From contig NC_132983.1 of assembly GCF_047496725.1 (NCBI RefSeq), positions 10,639,001 to 10,703,000 on the forward strand: a stretch of DNA of 64,000 nt. The letters are read 5' to 3'. A program made the position numbers and the translations under genes. Positions 18,487-31,196 of the stretch are shown here, piece by piece. The notes under the pieces were generated by a model. The model was given only the letters and a program-made list of their open reading frames with translations. It was not told where the DNA came from and did not search any database. This stretch comes from Anoplolepis gracilipes (taxonomy: Eukaryota; Arthropoda; Insecta; Hymenoptera; Formicidae). Position 1 is the stretch's first letter; every line of letters starts with the position of its first letter.

Positions 18487-20598
18487 GACGCAGCTAAGAA
18501 GGTAAGCGAAATCATAATCGACGCCATAGTTGAATACGCGGAGGGGTATAGACTGGGGTTAGTAATAGTAACGCGAGTGATGAAAAGGAAAAAAAAAAAA
18601 AAAAAAAAAAAAAAAAACATACGCGTTAAAGTAAATTGGTAAACGAGTTGACTTGACCTTATCTGACGGGTTGCGGGGACAGGGTGAGCCTTAATGAGTT
18701 TACTTTAATTTAATATTTATTCTATATTTTAGATCAAGAAGAGCGATCGGAGGAATTGTGAGAGACGCCCTGACAGAGGCGCGGTTCGTGGACTGAGAGG
18801 AGGCAGATCGCCCTGACAGAGGCGCGCTGCACGCTAGGAGGCGGAATGCCCTGAAAGAGGCGCTCCTCGGAGAAGAGAGTCGTTCGCCCTGAGAGAGGCG
18901 TGCGACCTAGAGAGGGGTAGTCCGGCTCTGAAGGAGGCGCACTACGAAGGATGAAGGCAGAGCCGCCCTGAATGAGGCGCACTGCTAGAAGGGACGTAGA
19001 ATCGCCCTGAAAGAGGCACACTACGTAGGAAGGATGTAGGTCGCCCTGGAGGAGGCGCCCTACGGTGTAGGTAAGAATGGTTATCGCTCTCTGTCTAATG
19101 ACATTCCCTATGAAGACGTCCGAATAAAATATTAATCTCTTCGATTATAAGTTACAGATATCTGAGGCTCTGGGTATGTCAAGGCGGACGTCGCGGACCT
19201 TGCCACTGGTGAGCGGATAAGGGAAAAGAAAAGAAAAAAAAAGAAAGAAAGAAAAGAGAAAAAAAAAAAATATATAGGAAGAAGCTATAGGGAATACAAG
19301 AACGCCCTGGAGGAGGCGCGCGTCGCCGCAGGATGAAAGAGAGAGCCCGAAGTAGGCTTGAAGGAAGGATGACCTCGTCAGATAAGTAGCACTAATTTGC
19401 CCGATAATTTCAATATTAAAATTAGAATAGAAAGCTTGTCTTTATATTTACAGGTATAGACGCGAGAGGTTAACGGCGAGAAGAATTGACACCGAAAAGA
19501 TGACCGACGCCCGGAATGGACAGGGGCCGCGAACTGACACAAGTATGTATATTTCGAGTAATTACACGTAAACAATATGATTAATGATTACACGAATATA
19601 TCTTAATAATTACGACAACGTACTCACTTCACTAAATTGTTATGTGTTACAGGAACCACTGGGAAGCACACTGTAACGCGGGTGTACACAAGAATGTGGA
19701 TCTACAATATTAGTATTACAACATTAGTTAATAGAACTTTCCTTCGACTATGATTTCACGCACAGACTGGTTTCGGACGCGTAAACGATATTATAGGTAG
19801 GCGGCATTAACAATTGCATGGAGAGGAAAAGATAATACGCTTATATTGTTGATAGAAGTAATTCACTGCAAACGAAAATTTAGATAAAATATCTTTAAAA
19901 GTGATAGATAGAATTCGATATGTATTGTGAGCGCCGTGGAAATCGATAAAGAGAAAGGAAATATAATAGTAACAGTGGATACAAATAATCAAGAATAGAT
20001 TTATACGACAGTAAACGTAAGAACTGAAGGCTAATTAATAGTATTCGCGATATGCTAGTCTCGAAGTCTCTCTGAATTAATGATTTTGTGTGAATAATAC
20101 CGTAATGAACTAGAAACCACTGATTCGAAGATATAATATTAATTACACTGCGCGAAAACTTGCGAGAGCCTATGTATGATTGAATGTTATAAGGATAACC
20201 GATTATTAAATCGTATAAATGACTGTCTGTACGTACAATGAATTTACTGGGTACTGTATGAATCGAGTATTGACTGCTGATCGAATACTGATTATGCGAA
20301 AACTGAATGGTCGGAACGAACCGTACAACAGATTTTACTGTCGGGCGAAAGCCGAATACTAAATATGATCTGAACTGTCTAATGATCTGAACTGTCTAGG
20401 CGAGAACTGAATACTCTGCTTTTTGAGCACACGGTGCTCCCGTTTATATACCCGTGGTCGCTGAGGGCTCCCACCTTCTGAATTATAGCGCGCGCAACGT
20501 GGTCCGATCCTGGTCATGCTTGTTTGTCACGGGTATCACGCGCCGGGCAATAGTAAGCTATCACGGTGTTTGTCCGAAATTTTCACGTGATCCGGCGG

Positions 20599-20621
20599 TT
20601 CCTGAATGTTCTAGAACCTTC
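20599..20621. promoter_or_regulatory. Pentameric heat shock element, LTR B
   Basis: The five TTC/GAA units with 2-nt spacing are unchanged from LTR A. LTR B is the 5' LTR, so this element would act on copy 2 transcription. Confidence 0.8.
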
Positions 20622-23480
20622 GGGACTAGCATTATAATGTAATATCTATAATTTCTAGATATATCGCAATTATTACTAGCGTTACGATAACTTATCTGAT
20701 TAATTACTTATCGCCGCATTGTATTATAGCGTTGTACTTAAATAATTGTAGAGATATGAGAGCATTACGCTAATTAACTTATTAATTAACAATTATCTAT
20801 GATGTCGCATAATGTTATTCGTGGATTACAAGATCTAAATTAGTCTACAGACGTTAAACTCGCTATTATATAACTATATGTATGTATGTATATCATTATA
20901 ACTAGTAGTAAAGGTTTATATATTTATATATATGTAATAATGGTATAAATGCACATGTAATATGCCGTGATATATTTACAATGGATGGATGAGGAGTGTG
21001 TAAGTGTGTATAAATGCATAAATTTAAGACAAGTTTATATTGTGAGAGGTTGAGTGTGTAATTTAAGTGATACGCTTGGAATATGTATGAATTAGTTATA
21101 AGATCCGAAACTATTGCGTTACCATGTATATGATACATTGATTATGTGTATGTTAATATATGAATATGCCTGTAATAAGTTTATAATAGGTTTATTGAGA
21201 GTGCTTTATTTGTGCGTACTAATGGGTCACTATGTATATAAATTATTTATAGAGTGTGTGTATTTGCGTGTTACTGGGTGGATAATATGTCTATAATAGT
21301 CAGATACTGATTAAACATTGTGTAGATGATAAGTTTATAACGCGCGTATTTTTGTATCACCGGGTATATTAAGTGACTATTGTTATATAATTTTATGGTG
21401 TGTTTGTTAAGGAGCGTGTATCTATGTAATTATTTCTGGGTGTTCATTATGCGTTTATACTTGGTTTATGTAGTGTATGATGTGTGTATTATCGTACCAC
21501 CGTATATATAGGTATGGTCATTTTGTTTATTATGCATATGTATATTGTAATTATCATTCATCCTCAATAAAATGATAACGAAGTTTTGAGAATATTATCA
21601 CGTTCAAGTTATTTCAGACACCTTGTATAAGTAAGAGTTAATTAAGTAATTGTATATATTGAGTGTGACTATTTAACTTTAGTTATCTTCCAGAGCTTTA
21701 TTCGTTTTAAACTCTTTATGGGATATTTATATTGTTTTCACTATAATATATATATATATATATATGTATTATGAGTGGTTCATTTTAATTATTATTGGTT
21801 TTAATTGATTACTTAAATATTGTCTGAGCCTCGAGGAGTTCTTGTCAGGTCATTATAATTTGCCTTTAAAACATCTGTGGATTATGATATCTGCAGCGAG
21901 TCGCATATATATATATATATATGTATATGTGCATGCACCAAGTTATCTCCATGGTTGATATATGAAATAATTATAAATGATAGCTGACCGGATTTTTATT
22001 GGCAAACCAAATTGGATTCATGGTAAGGAATTATTATGCAGAAGATGGGTTTGATCGAATCTTTTATTATTGTTAAAATTTGGATTTAATGAAATCACTG
22101 CGCTGCGGTGGAATATGAGTAAAATTGACAAGTTATTATATTTGGGTGACAGAATCGTTAGACATGTACGTTATTGTGGTATTAATTCGGCTTTGGGATA
22201 TAAAACTGCATTTAATAGTGAAGGCATAATTATATATTGGAGGTGCGGATTAAAATAAATAAATTATTAAAGTTGAAAATATGAGGTGTTCCTGAAGCAA
22301 AATGGGTCTATAACAATGTGCGCTTAACTTTTTATGGCGGGGCTGTAGCCCTATAAGTTGCTACCTTTTTTGGTTCCTTATGAGTCAAGGCGCCAGGAAA
22401 TAATTAATTAAGGTCACTGGGCGGGTTTTTTATGTGATGTTTAAATCGTTAAAAATTGGGTGCTTTTCGATGTTGCGACAACTTTTGATATATTGAGAAA
22501 AGTGATTTAGACTGTGCATAGGAAGTTGCAATTGCACATACGAGTTACTTGGCTTGCTCAGTTTTAATAATTAATGAAAGTTCATATACAGGGTGTCCCG
22601 AAAGTACCGATCGGAGTTTATTATATGAAGCTTATGGAATTTAACCAAATGAATCGGTCGGTTGTTAAACACTATTTTATACTAATGTTTGGATAATATG
22701 ACAATGTTAGTTTATATACCGGGTGTCAATTTATTAAGGTGAACATGTATCGGGAGTTGTATTTCCGCTCATTCGCAGTTACGATCTCTTTCCTTGAGTG
22801 ATTTTAGCTTGTTATATAGATTTACTTTATATTTTTGTTATACCGGGTGGTGGTTAATTCATGGTGATGTGTACGTGTATGTTTGTGTTTAGTAAGAGTG
22901 ATGACGACGAGGTGGAGTGAACATTGGTTTATATTATCGCTATTACTTAATTTACGTTATTCTATTGACGCATACTTTAATATTATGTTTCCTTTTTATT
23001 TTTCAGATACTGCAACTAGAGTGACAAAACTAAATGGGTAATTATAATAAAATTAAGATGTTCGACCGACTTGGTGGGTCGTTTCTCTTCTCTTTTTCAG
23101 GTGCTGAGGAGGCGGACCAGAAGGTGATATACCGGGTGGCCGGAAAATAGGTGAGAATTTTCATTGGACAATTAATTAATTATTTTCCTTCATTTTTAGG
23201 TAGGTGATAGGGGAGAACCAGTGATGGGGATAAAACAGGAAAAAAGAAGAAAAAGAAAAAAAAAAAAAGGAAAAGGATGTTTTAGCCGGAAACATAATAA
23301 AAGGTATTTATCGGCTTAATCTATTTTTGATAATAACTATATATATATATATATATATAAAAAAGAAAAGGAAAGTAAAAGAATTTTATAGGTGCTTAAC
23401 GCTTACTATGTCTACTTAACAGGTGACGTATGGAGTCAACGGACGGCGACTGGTGTCAAGCGGAGGCGCTGGACGTGACA

Positions 23481-23498
23481 GTACTTTCGGGACACCCT
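23481..23498 (+). repeat. Fragment of older target LTR (LTR G) between two insertions
   Basis: These 18 bp (GTACTTTCGGGACACCCT) are identical to an internal LTR segment in plus orientation (compare LTR E near 39253-39270). They are what remains between the array insertion on the left and copy 3 on the right. The last 4 bp, CCCT, form the copy 3 target-site duplication. Confidence 0.88.
23495..23498. other. Target-site duplication CCCT, left side of copy 3
   Basis: CCCT directly precedes LTR C at 23499 and recurs directly after LTR D at 63736-63739. The sequences beyond both sides join into a continuous LTR G segment, which confirms that LTR C and D bound one insertion. Confidence 0.92.
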
Positions 23499-23769
23499 TG
23501 TTACGTCCTCTGCGTTCGCGAGCGAGGTGCGGTTACGATGGTTGGTGTACGCGGATCGCGGTGGCCGAGCGGTAAACCTGTCACGATCAGCGTAGCGGTG
23601 CACCGGAAACTAGAGGTCGGGACGTAATAGATAATAGGGAGGATGTGAAGTGAGTAGACAATGAATGCAGATTGTTTACGTATACTGATTTTTATGTATT
23701 TATCATTATTTTATAATAAACATATATGTACAGTTATATTATATTTTTCAAGACGATTAGACAATTAAA

Positions 23770-24186
23770 TCACGGACGGTTATCAGGAGGCGAATTGATA
23801 GGTGCTTCAGCGGACGACAGGATGCATACTCGCCCGAAGAAAGCCTGGGAGGAAATGATCCTCGGTTGCGTAATCCCGAAGTCTATCAACGGCGGGGGCA
23901 CGGGCCACGGACGGTATTCGATAGGCGGTAAGGGCCTATGTGAGGAAGCGACGACCCCGCTACTGGATGCCGGTGGAGTGACGGCGTCGTGTAGCTGGTC
24001 AGGGGTTGATGACTCCGATGTATGGGTTCCCGGTGGAGGGTAAGTGAAATACCCGACGGATGCTGGGCTCTGACTACCTGGTGGCGACGCAGCTGTTCGG
24101 ACCGTCAGGTAGGAGCCGCCTTGGTATAGTGACCGGATGAGGCGCTTCAATTGGTGAGCACGCCCTGCTCGACGTGACCGACCCAT
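23770..24186 (-). CDS. Possible LTR-encoded 138-aa protein, LTR C copy
   Basis: Uninterrupted copy of the proline-rich frame in the U5 part of LTR C. Same product as in LTR A. Coding status unproven. Confidence 0.22.
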   Translation of the reverse strand: MGRSRRAGRAHQLKRLIRSLYQGGSYLTVRTAASPPGSQSPASVGYFTYPPPGTHTSESSTPDQLHDAVTPPASSSGVVASSHRPLPPIEYRPWPVPPPLIDFGITQPRIISSQAFFGRVCILSSAEAPINSPPDNRP

Positions 24187-26276
24187 GACGCAGCTAAGAA
24201 GGTAAGCGAAATCATAATCGACGCCATAGTTGAATACGCGGAGGGGTATAGACTGGGGTTAGTAATAGTAACGCGAGTGATGAAAAGGAAAAAAAAAACA
24301 TACGCGTTAAAGTAAATTGGTAAACGAGTTGACTTGACCTTATCTGACGGGTTGCGGGGACAGGGTGAGCCTTAATGAGTTTACTTTAATTTAATATTTA
24401 TTCTATATTTTAGATCAAGAAGAGCGATCGGAGGAATTGTGAGAGACGCCCTGACAGAGGCGCGGTTCGTGGACTGAGAGGAGGCAGATCGCCCTGACAG
24501 AGGCGCGCTGCACGCTAGGAGGCGGAATGCCCTGAAAGAGGCGCTCCTCGGAGAAGAGAGTCGTTCGCCCTGAGAGAGGCGTGCGACCTAGAGAGGGGTA
24601 GTCCGGCTCTGAAGGAGGCGCACTACGAAGGATGAAGGCAGAGCCGCCCTGAATGAGGCGCACTGCTAGAAGGGACGTAGAATCGCCCTGAAAGAGGCAC
24701 ACTACGTAGGAAGGATGTAGGTCGCCCTGGAGGAGGCGCCCTACGGTGTAGGTAAGAATGGTTATCGCTCTCTGTCTAATGACATTCCCTATGAAGACGT
24801 CCGAATAAAATATTAATCTCTTCGATTATAAGTTACAGATATCTGAGGCTCTGGGTATGTCAAGGCGGACGTCGCGGACCTTGCCACTGGTGAGCGGATA
24901 AGGGAAAAGAAAAGAAAAAAGAAAGAAAGAAAAGAAAAAAAAAAAAATTATATAGGAAGAAGCTATAGGGAATACAAGAACGCCCTGGAGGAGGCGCGCG
25001 TCGCCGCAGGATGAAAGAGAGAGCCCGAAGTAGGCTTGAAGGAAGGATGACCTCGTCAGATAAGTAGCACTAATTTGCCCGATAATTTCAATATTAAAAT
25101 TAGAATAGAAAGCTTGTCTTTATATTTACAGGTATAGACGCGAGAGGTTAACGGCGAGAAGAATTGACACCGAAAAGATGACCGACGCCCGGAATGGACA
25201 GGGGCCGCGAACTGACACAAGTATGTATATTTCGAGTAATTACACGTAAACAATATGATTAATGATTACACGAATATATCTTAATAATTACGACAACGTA
25301 CTCACTTCACTAAATTGTTATGTGTTACAGGAACCACTGGGAAGCACACTGTAACGCGGGTGTACACAAGAATGTGGATCTACAATATTAGTATTACAAC
25401 ATTAGTTAATAGAACTTTCCTTCGACTATGATTTCACGCACAGACTGGTTTCGGACGCGTAAACGATATTATAGATAGGCGGCATTAACAATTGCATGGA
25501 GAGGAAAAGATAATACGCTTATATTGTTGATAGAAGTAATTCACTGCAAACGAAAATTTAGATAAAATATCTTTAAAAGTGATAGATAGAATTCGATATG
25601 TATTGTGAGCGCCGTGGAAATCGATAAAGAGAAAGGAAATATAATAGTAACAGTGGATACAAATAATCAAGAATAGATTTATACGACAGTAAACGTAAGA
25701 ACTGAAGGCTAATTAATAGTATTCGCGATATGCTAGTCTCGAAGTCTCTCTGAATTAATGATTTTGTGTGAATAATACCGTAATGAACTAGAAACCACTG
25801 ATTCGAAGATATAATATTAATTACACTGCGCGAAAACTTGCGAGAGCGTATGTATGATTGAATGTTATAAGGATAACCGATTATTAAATCGTATAAATGA
25901 CTGTCTGTACGTACAATGAATTTACTGGGTACTGTATGAATCGAGTATTGACTGCTGATCGAATACTGATTATGCGAAAACTGAATGGTCGGAACGAACC
26001 GTACAACAGATTTTACTGTCGGGCGAAAGCCGAATACTAAATATGATCTGAACTGTCTAATGATCTGAACTGTCTAGGCGAGAACTGAATACTCTGATTT
26101 TTGAGCACACGGTGCTCCCGTTTATATACCCGTGGTCGCTGAGGGCTCCCACCTTCTGAATTATAGCGCGCGCAACGTGGTCCGATCCTGGTCATGCTTG
26201 TTTGTCACGGGTATCACGCGCCGGGCAATAGTAAGCTATCACGGTGTTTGTCCGAAATTTTCACGTGATCCGGCGG

Positions 26277-26299
26277 TTCCTGAATGTTCTAGAACCTTC
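26277..26299. promoter_or_regulatory. Pentameric heat shock element, LTR C
   Basis: All five units and spacings are intact. As part of a 3' LTR it could also drive transcription outward into neighbouring DNA. Confidence 0.8.
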
Positions 26300-29163
26300 G
26301 GGACTAGCATTATAATGTAATATCTATATCGTTATTTCTAGATATATCGCAATTATTACTAGCGTTACGATAACTTATCTGATTAATTACTTATCGCCGC
26401 ATTGTATTATAGCGTTGTACTTAAATAATTGTAGAGATATGAGAGCATTACGCTAATTAACTTATTAATTAACAATTATCTATGATGTCGCATAATGTTA
26501 TTCGTGGATTACAAGATCTAAATTAGTCTACAGACGTTAAACTCGCTATTATATAACTATATGTATGTATGTATATCATTATAACTAGTAGTAAAGGTTT
26601 ATATATTTATATATATGTAATAATGGTATAAATGCACATGTAATATGCCGTGATATATTTACAATGGATGGATGAGGAGTGTGTAAGTGTGTATAAATGC
26701 ATAAATTTAAGACAAGTTTATATTGTGAGAGGTTGAGTGTGTAATTTAAGTGATACGCTTGGAATATGTATGAATTAGTTATAAGATCCGAAACTATTGC
26801 GTTACCATGTATATGATACATTGATTATGTGTATGTTAATATATGAATATGCCTGTAATAAGTTTATAATAGGTTTATTGAGAGTGCTTTATTTGTGCGT
26901 ACTAATGGGTCACTATGTATATAAATTATTTATAGAGTGTGTGTATTTGCGTGTTACTGGGTGGATAATATGTCTATAATAGTCAGATACTGATTAAACA
27001 TTGTGTAGATGATAAGTTTATAACGCGCGTATTTTTGTATCACCGGGTATATTAAGTGACTATTGTTATATAATTTTATGGTGTGTTTGTTAAGGAGCGT
27101 GTATCTATGTAATTATTTCTGGGTGTTCATTATGCGTTTATACTTGGTTTATGTAGTGTATGATGTGTGTATTATCGTACCACCGTATATATAGGTATGG
27201 TCATTTTGTTTATTATGCATATGTATATTGCAATTATCATTCATCCTCAATAAAATGATAACGAAGTTTTGAGAATATTATCACGTTCAAGTTATTTCAG
27301 ACACCTTGTATAAGTAAGAGTTAATTAAGTAATTGTATATATTGAGTGTGACTATTTAACTTTAGTTATCTTCCAGAGCTTTATTCGTTTTAAACTCTTT
27401 ATGGGATATTTATATTGTTTTCACTATATATATATATATATATATATATGTATTATGAGTGGTTCATTTTAATTATTATTGGTTTTAATTGATTACTTAA
27501 ATATTGTCTGAGCCTCGAGGAGTTCTTGTCAGGTCATTATAATTTGCCTTTAAAACATCTGTGGATTATGATATCTGCAGCGAGTCGCATATATATATAT
27601 ATATATGTATATGTGCATGCACCAAGTTATCTCCATGGTTGATATATGAAATAATTATAAATGATAGCTGACCGGATTTTTATTGGCAAACCAAATTGGA
27701 TTCATGGTAAGGAATTATTATGCAGAAGATGGGTTTGATCGAATCTTTTATTATTGTTAAAATTTGGATTTAATGAAATCACTGCGCTGCGGTGGAATAT
27801 GAGTAAAATTGACAAGTTATTATATTTGGGTGACAGAATCGTTAGACATGTACGTTATTGTGGTATTAATTCGGCTTTGGGATATAAAACTGCATTTAAT
27901 AGTGAAGGCATAATTATATATTGGAGGTGCGGATTAAAATAAATAAATTATTAAAGTTGAAAATATGAGGTGTTCCTGAAGCAAAATGGGTCTATAACAA
28001 TGTGCGCTTAACTTTTTATGGCGGGGCTGTAGCCCTATAAGTTGCTACCTTTTTTGGTTCCTTATGAGTCAAGGCGCCAGGAAATAATTAATTAAGGTCA
28101 CTGGGCGGGTTTTTTATGTGATGTTTAAATCGTTAAAAATTGGGTGCTTTTCGATGTTGCGACAACTTTTGATATATTGAGAAAAGTGATTTAGACTGTG
28201 CATAGGAAGTTGCAATTGCACATACGAGTTACTTGGCTTGCTCAGTTTTAATAATTAATGAAAGTTCATATACAGGGTGTCCCGAAAGTACCGATCGGAG
28301 TTTATTATATGAAGCTTATGGAATTTAACCAAATGAATCGGTCGGTTGTTAAACACTATTTTATACTAATGTTTGGATAATATGACAATGTTAGTTCATA
28401 TACCGGGTGTCAATTTATTAAGGTGAACATGTATCGGGAGTTGTATTTCCGCTCATTCGCAGTTACGATCTCTTTCCTTGAGTGATTTTAGCTTGTTATA
28501 TAGATTTACTTTATATTTTTGTTATACCGGGTGGTGGTTAATTCTCGATGCGTGTGTCTATGGTGATGTGTACGTGTATGTTTGTGTTTAGTAAGAGTGA
28601 TGACGACGAGGTGGAGTGAACATTGGTTTATATTATCGCTATTACTTAATTTACGTTATTCTATTGACGCATACTTAATATTATGTTTCCTTTTTATTTT
28701 TCAGATACTGCAACTAGAGTGACAAAACTAAATGGGTAATTATAATAAAATTAAGATGTTCGACCGACTTGGTGGGTCGTTTCTCTTCTCTTTTTCAGGT
28801 GCTGAGGAGGCGGACCAGAAGGTGATATACCGGGTGGCCGGAAAATAGGTGAGAATTTTCATTGGACAATTAATTAATTATTTTCCTTCATTTTTAGGTA
28901 GGTGATAGGGGAGAACCAGTGATGGGGATAAAACAGGAAAAAAAAAAGAAAAAAAAAGAAAAGGATGTTTTAGCCGGAAACATAATAAAAGGTATTTATC
29001 GGCTTAATCGATTCTTAATAATAACTATATATATATATTTATAAAAAGAAAAAGAAAATAAAAGAATTTTATAGGTGCTTAACGCTTACTATGTCTACTT
29101 AACAGGTGACGTATGGAGTCAACGGACGGCGACTGGTGTCAAGCGGAGGCGCTGGACGTGACA

Positions 29164-29178
29164 CCCCCCTCCTTAAAA
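29164..29178 (-). other. Polypurine tract of copy 3
   Basis: The purine run on the minus strand is identical to that of copy 2 and directly abuts LTR C. Confidence 0.87.
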
Positions 29179-29224
29179 GTGGAGCAGCGTGAAATGATGC
29201 GACGGTGAGCTCGTTGAACTCGGC

Positions 29225-31081
29225 TTACGGTGCGGTTGATAGACGGTTGATCTTTCGTTCCAAGTGCAAGTAGGCTTCTCGCAGGTTGGCGATCTCTGAA
29301 GATATGGCGGGAGTCCTCTCCTTGGAAGAGTGGTGAATCGTCATCGTATCCGTGGATTCATGAGAGATGTCCTTCTGGATTCGGTGATCTATCATTGGGC
29401 GCGATAATGGAGAATTGCTGAGTGTCTTGGCAGGTGTTTCCTGTTTGGTTGGTTTTTGAGAGTTGGCACTATCATCAGTCATTAACATATCATCATTTGT
29501 TAATATGTTTTTATTTTCCAGGCTCGAGTTTCGATAGCTTAACTTTCTTGCTAGGCTTTTCAAGATGATAAATAAGGTGAGTATTATAATTCCACCAATA
29601 ACTGTTGTTGTTACCGAGACCTCCACGATGTATACAGGGCTCGAGTGGTCTGGTCGTCCTGGAGAGTCGTCTGTGCTTGGATTCTGTACGTCCGAGTGCT
29701 CGTGAATCTCGTTTAACTCGTCGATATGTTGACCCCATGGTAGCGTTCTTGATTGGAGGCCTTGAGGATCGATAGCAGACACTTTCAACTCTGGAGTGAA
29801 TACGTACCATTTGTTTCTCATTTTGTACATTGCCGTAGCAAGCGGATCGCATTCAATTTCTGTGCCTTCGCCAGATATAACGCGTGTTCTTGGCTTTAGG
29901 TACATGGGCTTCCCGTCTATTATTACTGGGAGCTCCTGGAAACAGCTTTCCGTGGCCCTGATCCGTGCAGGTACAGGAGTACATCGAAATACTTGTACAG
30001 CTTCTCCTCGTACGCGCGCTGAGTATCCTGGTGTTTTTGTGACGGCGTACGCAAATGATGGAGGGTCTTGGTGAGCCATGGCGGTCAAGGCGTGTAATTT
30101 TGTTACTTCCGTGAGGCATTTCCTCATGACAAGGTCTTCGTAGGTATTTTCTACGCTCAGGTCTGTCTTTGTGTTACTCTTGTACGAAAAGTACGAGTGG
30201 TGAGATCGGTGCACCTTATTTACGGATGGTTGATTCTTTACGTAAGAGTCGTTGATTTCCCGTATTACTAGTCGGGGGTTTTCGGTCTGTATCACAGTGG
30301 CGTTGCAGACGTCGTGACGCGCTCGAGCAAACGCGAGCAGGTTGGTGTTTTCTACCGTTAAGGCGTATGCCGTGGGACGTCCCGTAATTTGTAGTCTTTT
30401 GGCAATTCCTCTATACAAGACGGTATGCCGTAGTTGAGTGCATCCTCCGTGAACAAAGGGGGACCAGAAATTATGAAAGCCCTCTTCGTCGGTGCATTCA
30501 AGGTCGATGTATGTGCAACTAGCACCACTAGGTAAGAATATCTTGGTTTCCATCGTGTCGATCTTGACAATGGTCCGTTTGAACGTTATGTGCAAGTACA
30601 CGTTTATGACGCGTTTTGTTTTCAGGTCGTCTGATGGCAGGTTGTGGGCGCTGACGGTTTCGGTCGGCGGAATAGTGCGGCTATTCACGCGGTTGGCGGA
30701 AAGGCCGTCAAGGGTCTGGTTCCCGAATTGCAGTTTCCCTTGTGCGTGTATGTGCATGCATACAGGAGCAGATACAGATAAGTAATGTCGTTTATTGCTG
30801 GTAGGTGTTGTAGATTCCCTCGTGGTGTGGTCCGTGTGGCTGATCACGTAGTCTATCTCTATGCGGCAGCTTAGTACGTCCGCTGTGGTGAGTCTGGGCT
30901 TCGCGAGGATCTCCACGCTCACATCTCGGGTGATTGGAAGCTTCCCGTGTAATCGACAGGCGTTGTTATCGAGCAGCGAGATTGTGGTCCCGTTGTCGCA
31001 CGGCGTGTTGCAGTCGTAGCCTACGAGGGCGTTGCAGTCCTGGGTTGCCAGATACGCTAGGAAGACGATCAGTGAGGCCAT
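29225..31081 (-). CDS. env: Env glycoprotein of copy 3, intact (618 aa)
   Basis: Full-length frame with the same signal peptide, GYDC beginning, single transmembrane segment and tail as the copy 2 env. It differs by few residues, for example Lys to Glu just after the membrane segment (SLENKN) and Gly to Arg in an overlapping frame only. The pol gene beside it is broken, so this env could be made only if the copy is transcribed and spliced. The splice acceptor lies at 31177-31191. Confidence 0.87.
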   Translation of the reverse strand: MASLIVFLAYLATQDCNALVGYDCNTPCDNGTTISLLDNNACRLHGKLPITRDVSVEILAKPRLTTADVLSCRIEIDYVISHTDHTTRESTTPTSNKRHYLSVSAPVCMHIHAQGKLQFGNQTLDGLSANRVNSRTIPPTETVSAHNLPSDDLKTKRVINVYLHITFKRTIVKIDTMETKIFLPSGASCTYIDLECTDEEGFHNFWSPFVHGGCTQLRHTVLYRGIAKRLQITGRPTAYALTVENTNLLAFARARHDVCNATVIQTENPRLVIREINDSYVKNQPSVNKVHRSHHSYFSYKSNTKTDLSVENTYEDLVMRKCLTEVTKLHALTAMAHQDPPSFAYAVTKTPGYSARVRGEAVQVFRCTPVPARIRATESCFQELPVIIDGKPMYLKPRTRVISGEGTEIECDPLATAMYKMRNKWYVFTPELKVSAIDPQGLQSRTLPWGQHIDELNEIHEHSDVQNPSTDDSPGRPDHSSPVYIVEVSVTTTVIGGIIILTLFIILKSLARKLSYRNSSLENKNILTNDDMLMTDDSANSQKPTKQETPAKTLSNSPLSRPMIDHRIQKDISHESTDTMTIHHSSKERTPAISSEIANLREAYLHLERKINRLSTAP

Positions 31082-31196
31082 TGTGAACTCTATGTTGATT
31101 CTGCTTAAGAGAAAAATGTAGAACAGTACGTTCCGGTCTGAACCAGAAAATGGAGAAGATAACTGAGTAATCCAATCTGAAACAGAAGAAAGGTAG

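Larger units (their letters stand above)
1..23480 (-). mobile_element. Tandem array of two Ty3/Gypsy-type elements sharing one LTR (left end outside window)
   Basis: Reading on the minus strand, the order is LTR B, gag, pol, env, LTR A, gag, pol (cut by the window edge). LTR A serves as the 3' LTR of copy 2 (polypurine tract at 9042) and as the 5' LTR of copy 1 (primer-binding site at 3311-3329). No target-site duplication or other sequence lies between the units, which is the structure expected from LTR-LTR unequal recombination rather than two insertions. The array ends at 23480 and is followed by GTAC of an older LTR, so the matching duplication GTAC is predicted beyond the left window edge. 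Confidence 0.9.
3332..23480 (-). mobile_element. Copy 2: full-length, apparently intact env-bearing LTR retroelement, about 20.1 kb
   Basis: This unit comprises 5' LTR B (17773-23480), primer-binding site, gag, pol, env, polypurine tract and 3' LTR A (3332-9041). All three reading frames are uninterrupted, which makes this the reference copy for judging damage in the others. The internal region is 8731 bp, less than the two LTRs together (about 11.4 kb), which is unusual. The protease, RT, RNase H, integrase order with a GPY/F-like integrase tail and a YMDD reverse transcriptase places it in Ty3/Gypsy. The family name is not recognised. Confidence 0.92.
17773..23480 (-). repeat. LTR B (5' LTR of copy 2), 5708 bp
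   Basis: It has the same termini as LTR A. Distinguishing changes are a 15-nt deletion near 22859, a 5-nt deletion near 20649 and a much longer A run near 18588-18617. Its right end (GTGACA at 23480) abuts GTAC of the older LTR G. It contains a heat shock element at 20599-20621, a TATA box at 20443-20450 and a hairpin array at about 18764-19063. Confidence 0.93.
23499..29163 (-). repeat. LTR C (3' LTR of copy 3), 5665 bp, short form
   Basis: It starts TGTTACGTCCTCTGCG at 23499 directly after the target-site duplication, lacking the 26-bp terminal duplication present at the internal-side ends of LTRs A, B, D and E and at the outer end of LTR F. It ends GGACGTGACA at 29163, against the polypurine tract. 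Internal features match LTR A: heat shock element 26277-26299, TATA box 26121-26128, hairpin array about 24445-24744. Confidence 0.92.

Noticed and set aside
23481..23484. GTAC as proven target-site duplication of the array
   Set aside because: Only one side is in the window. It remains a prediction for sequence left of position 1.
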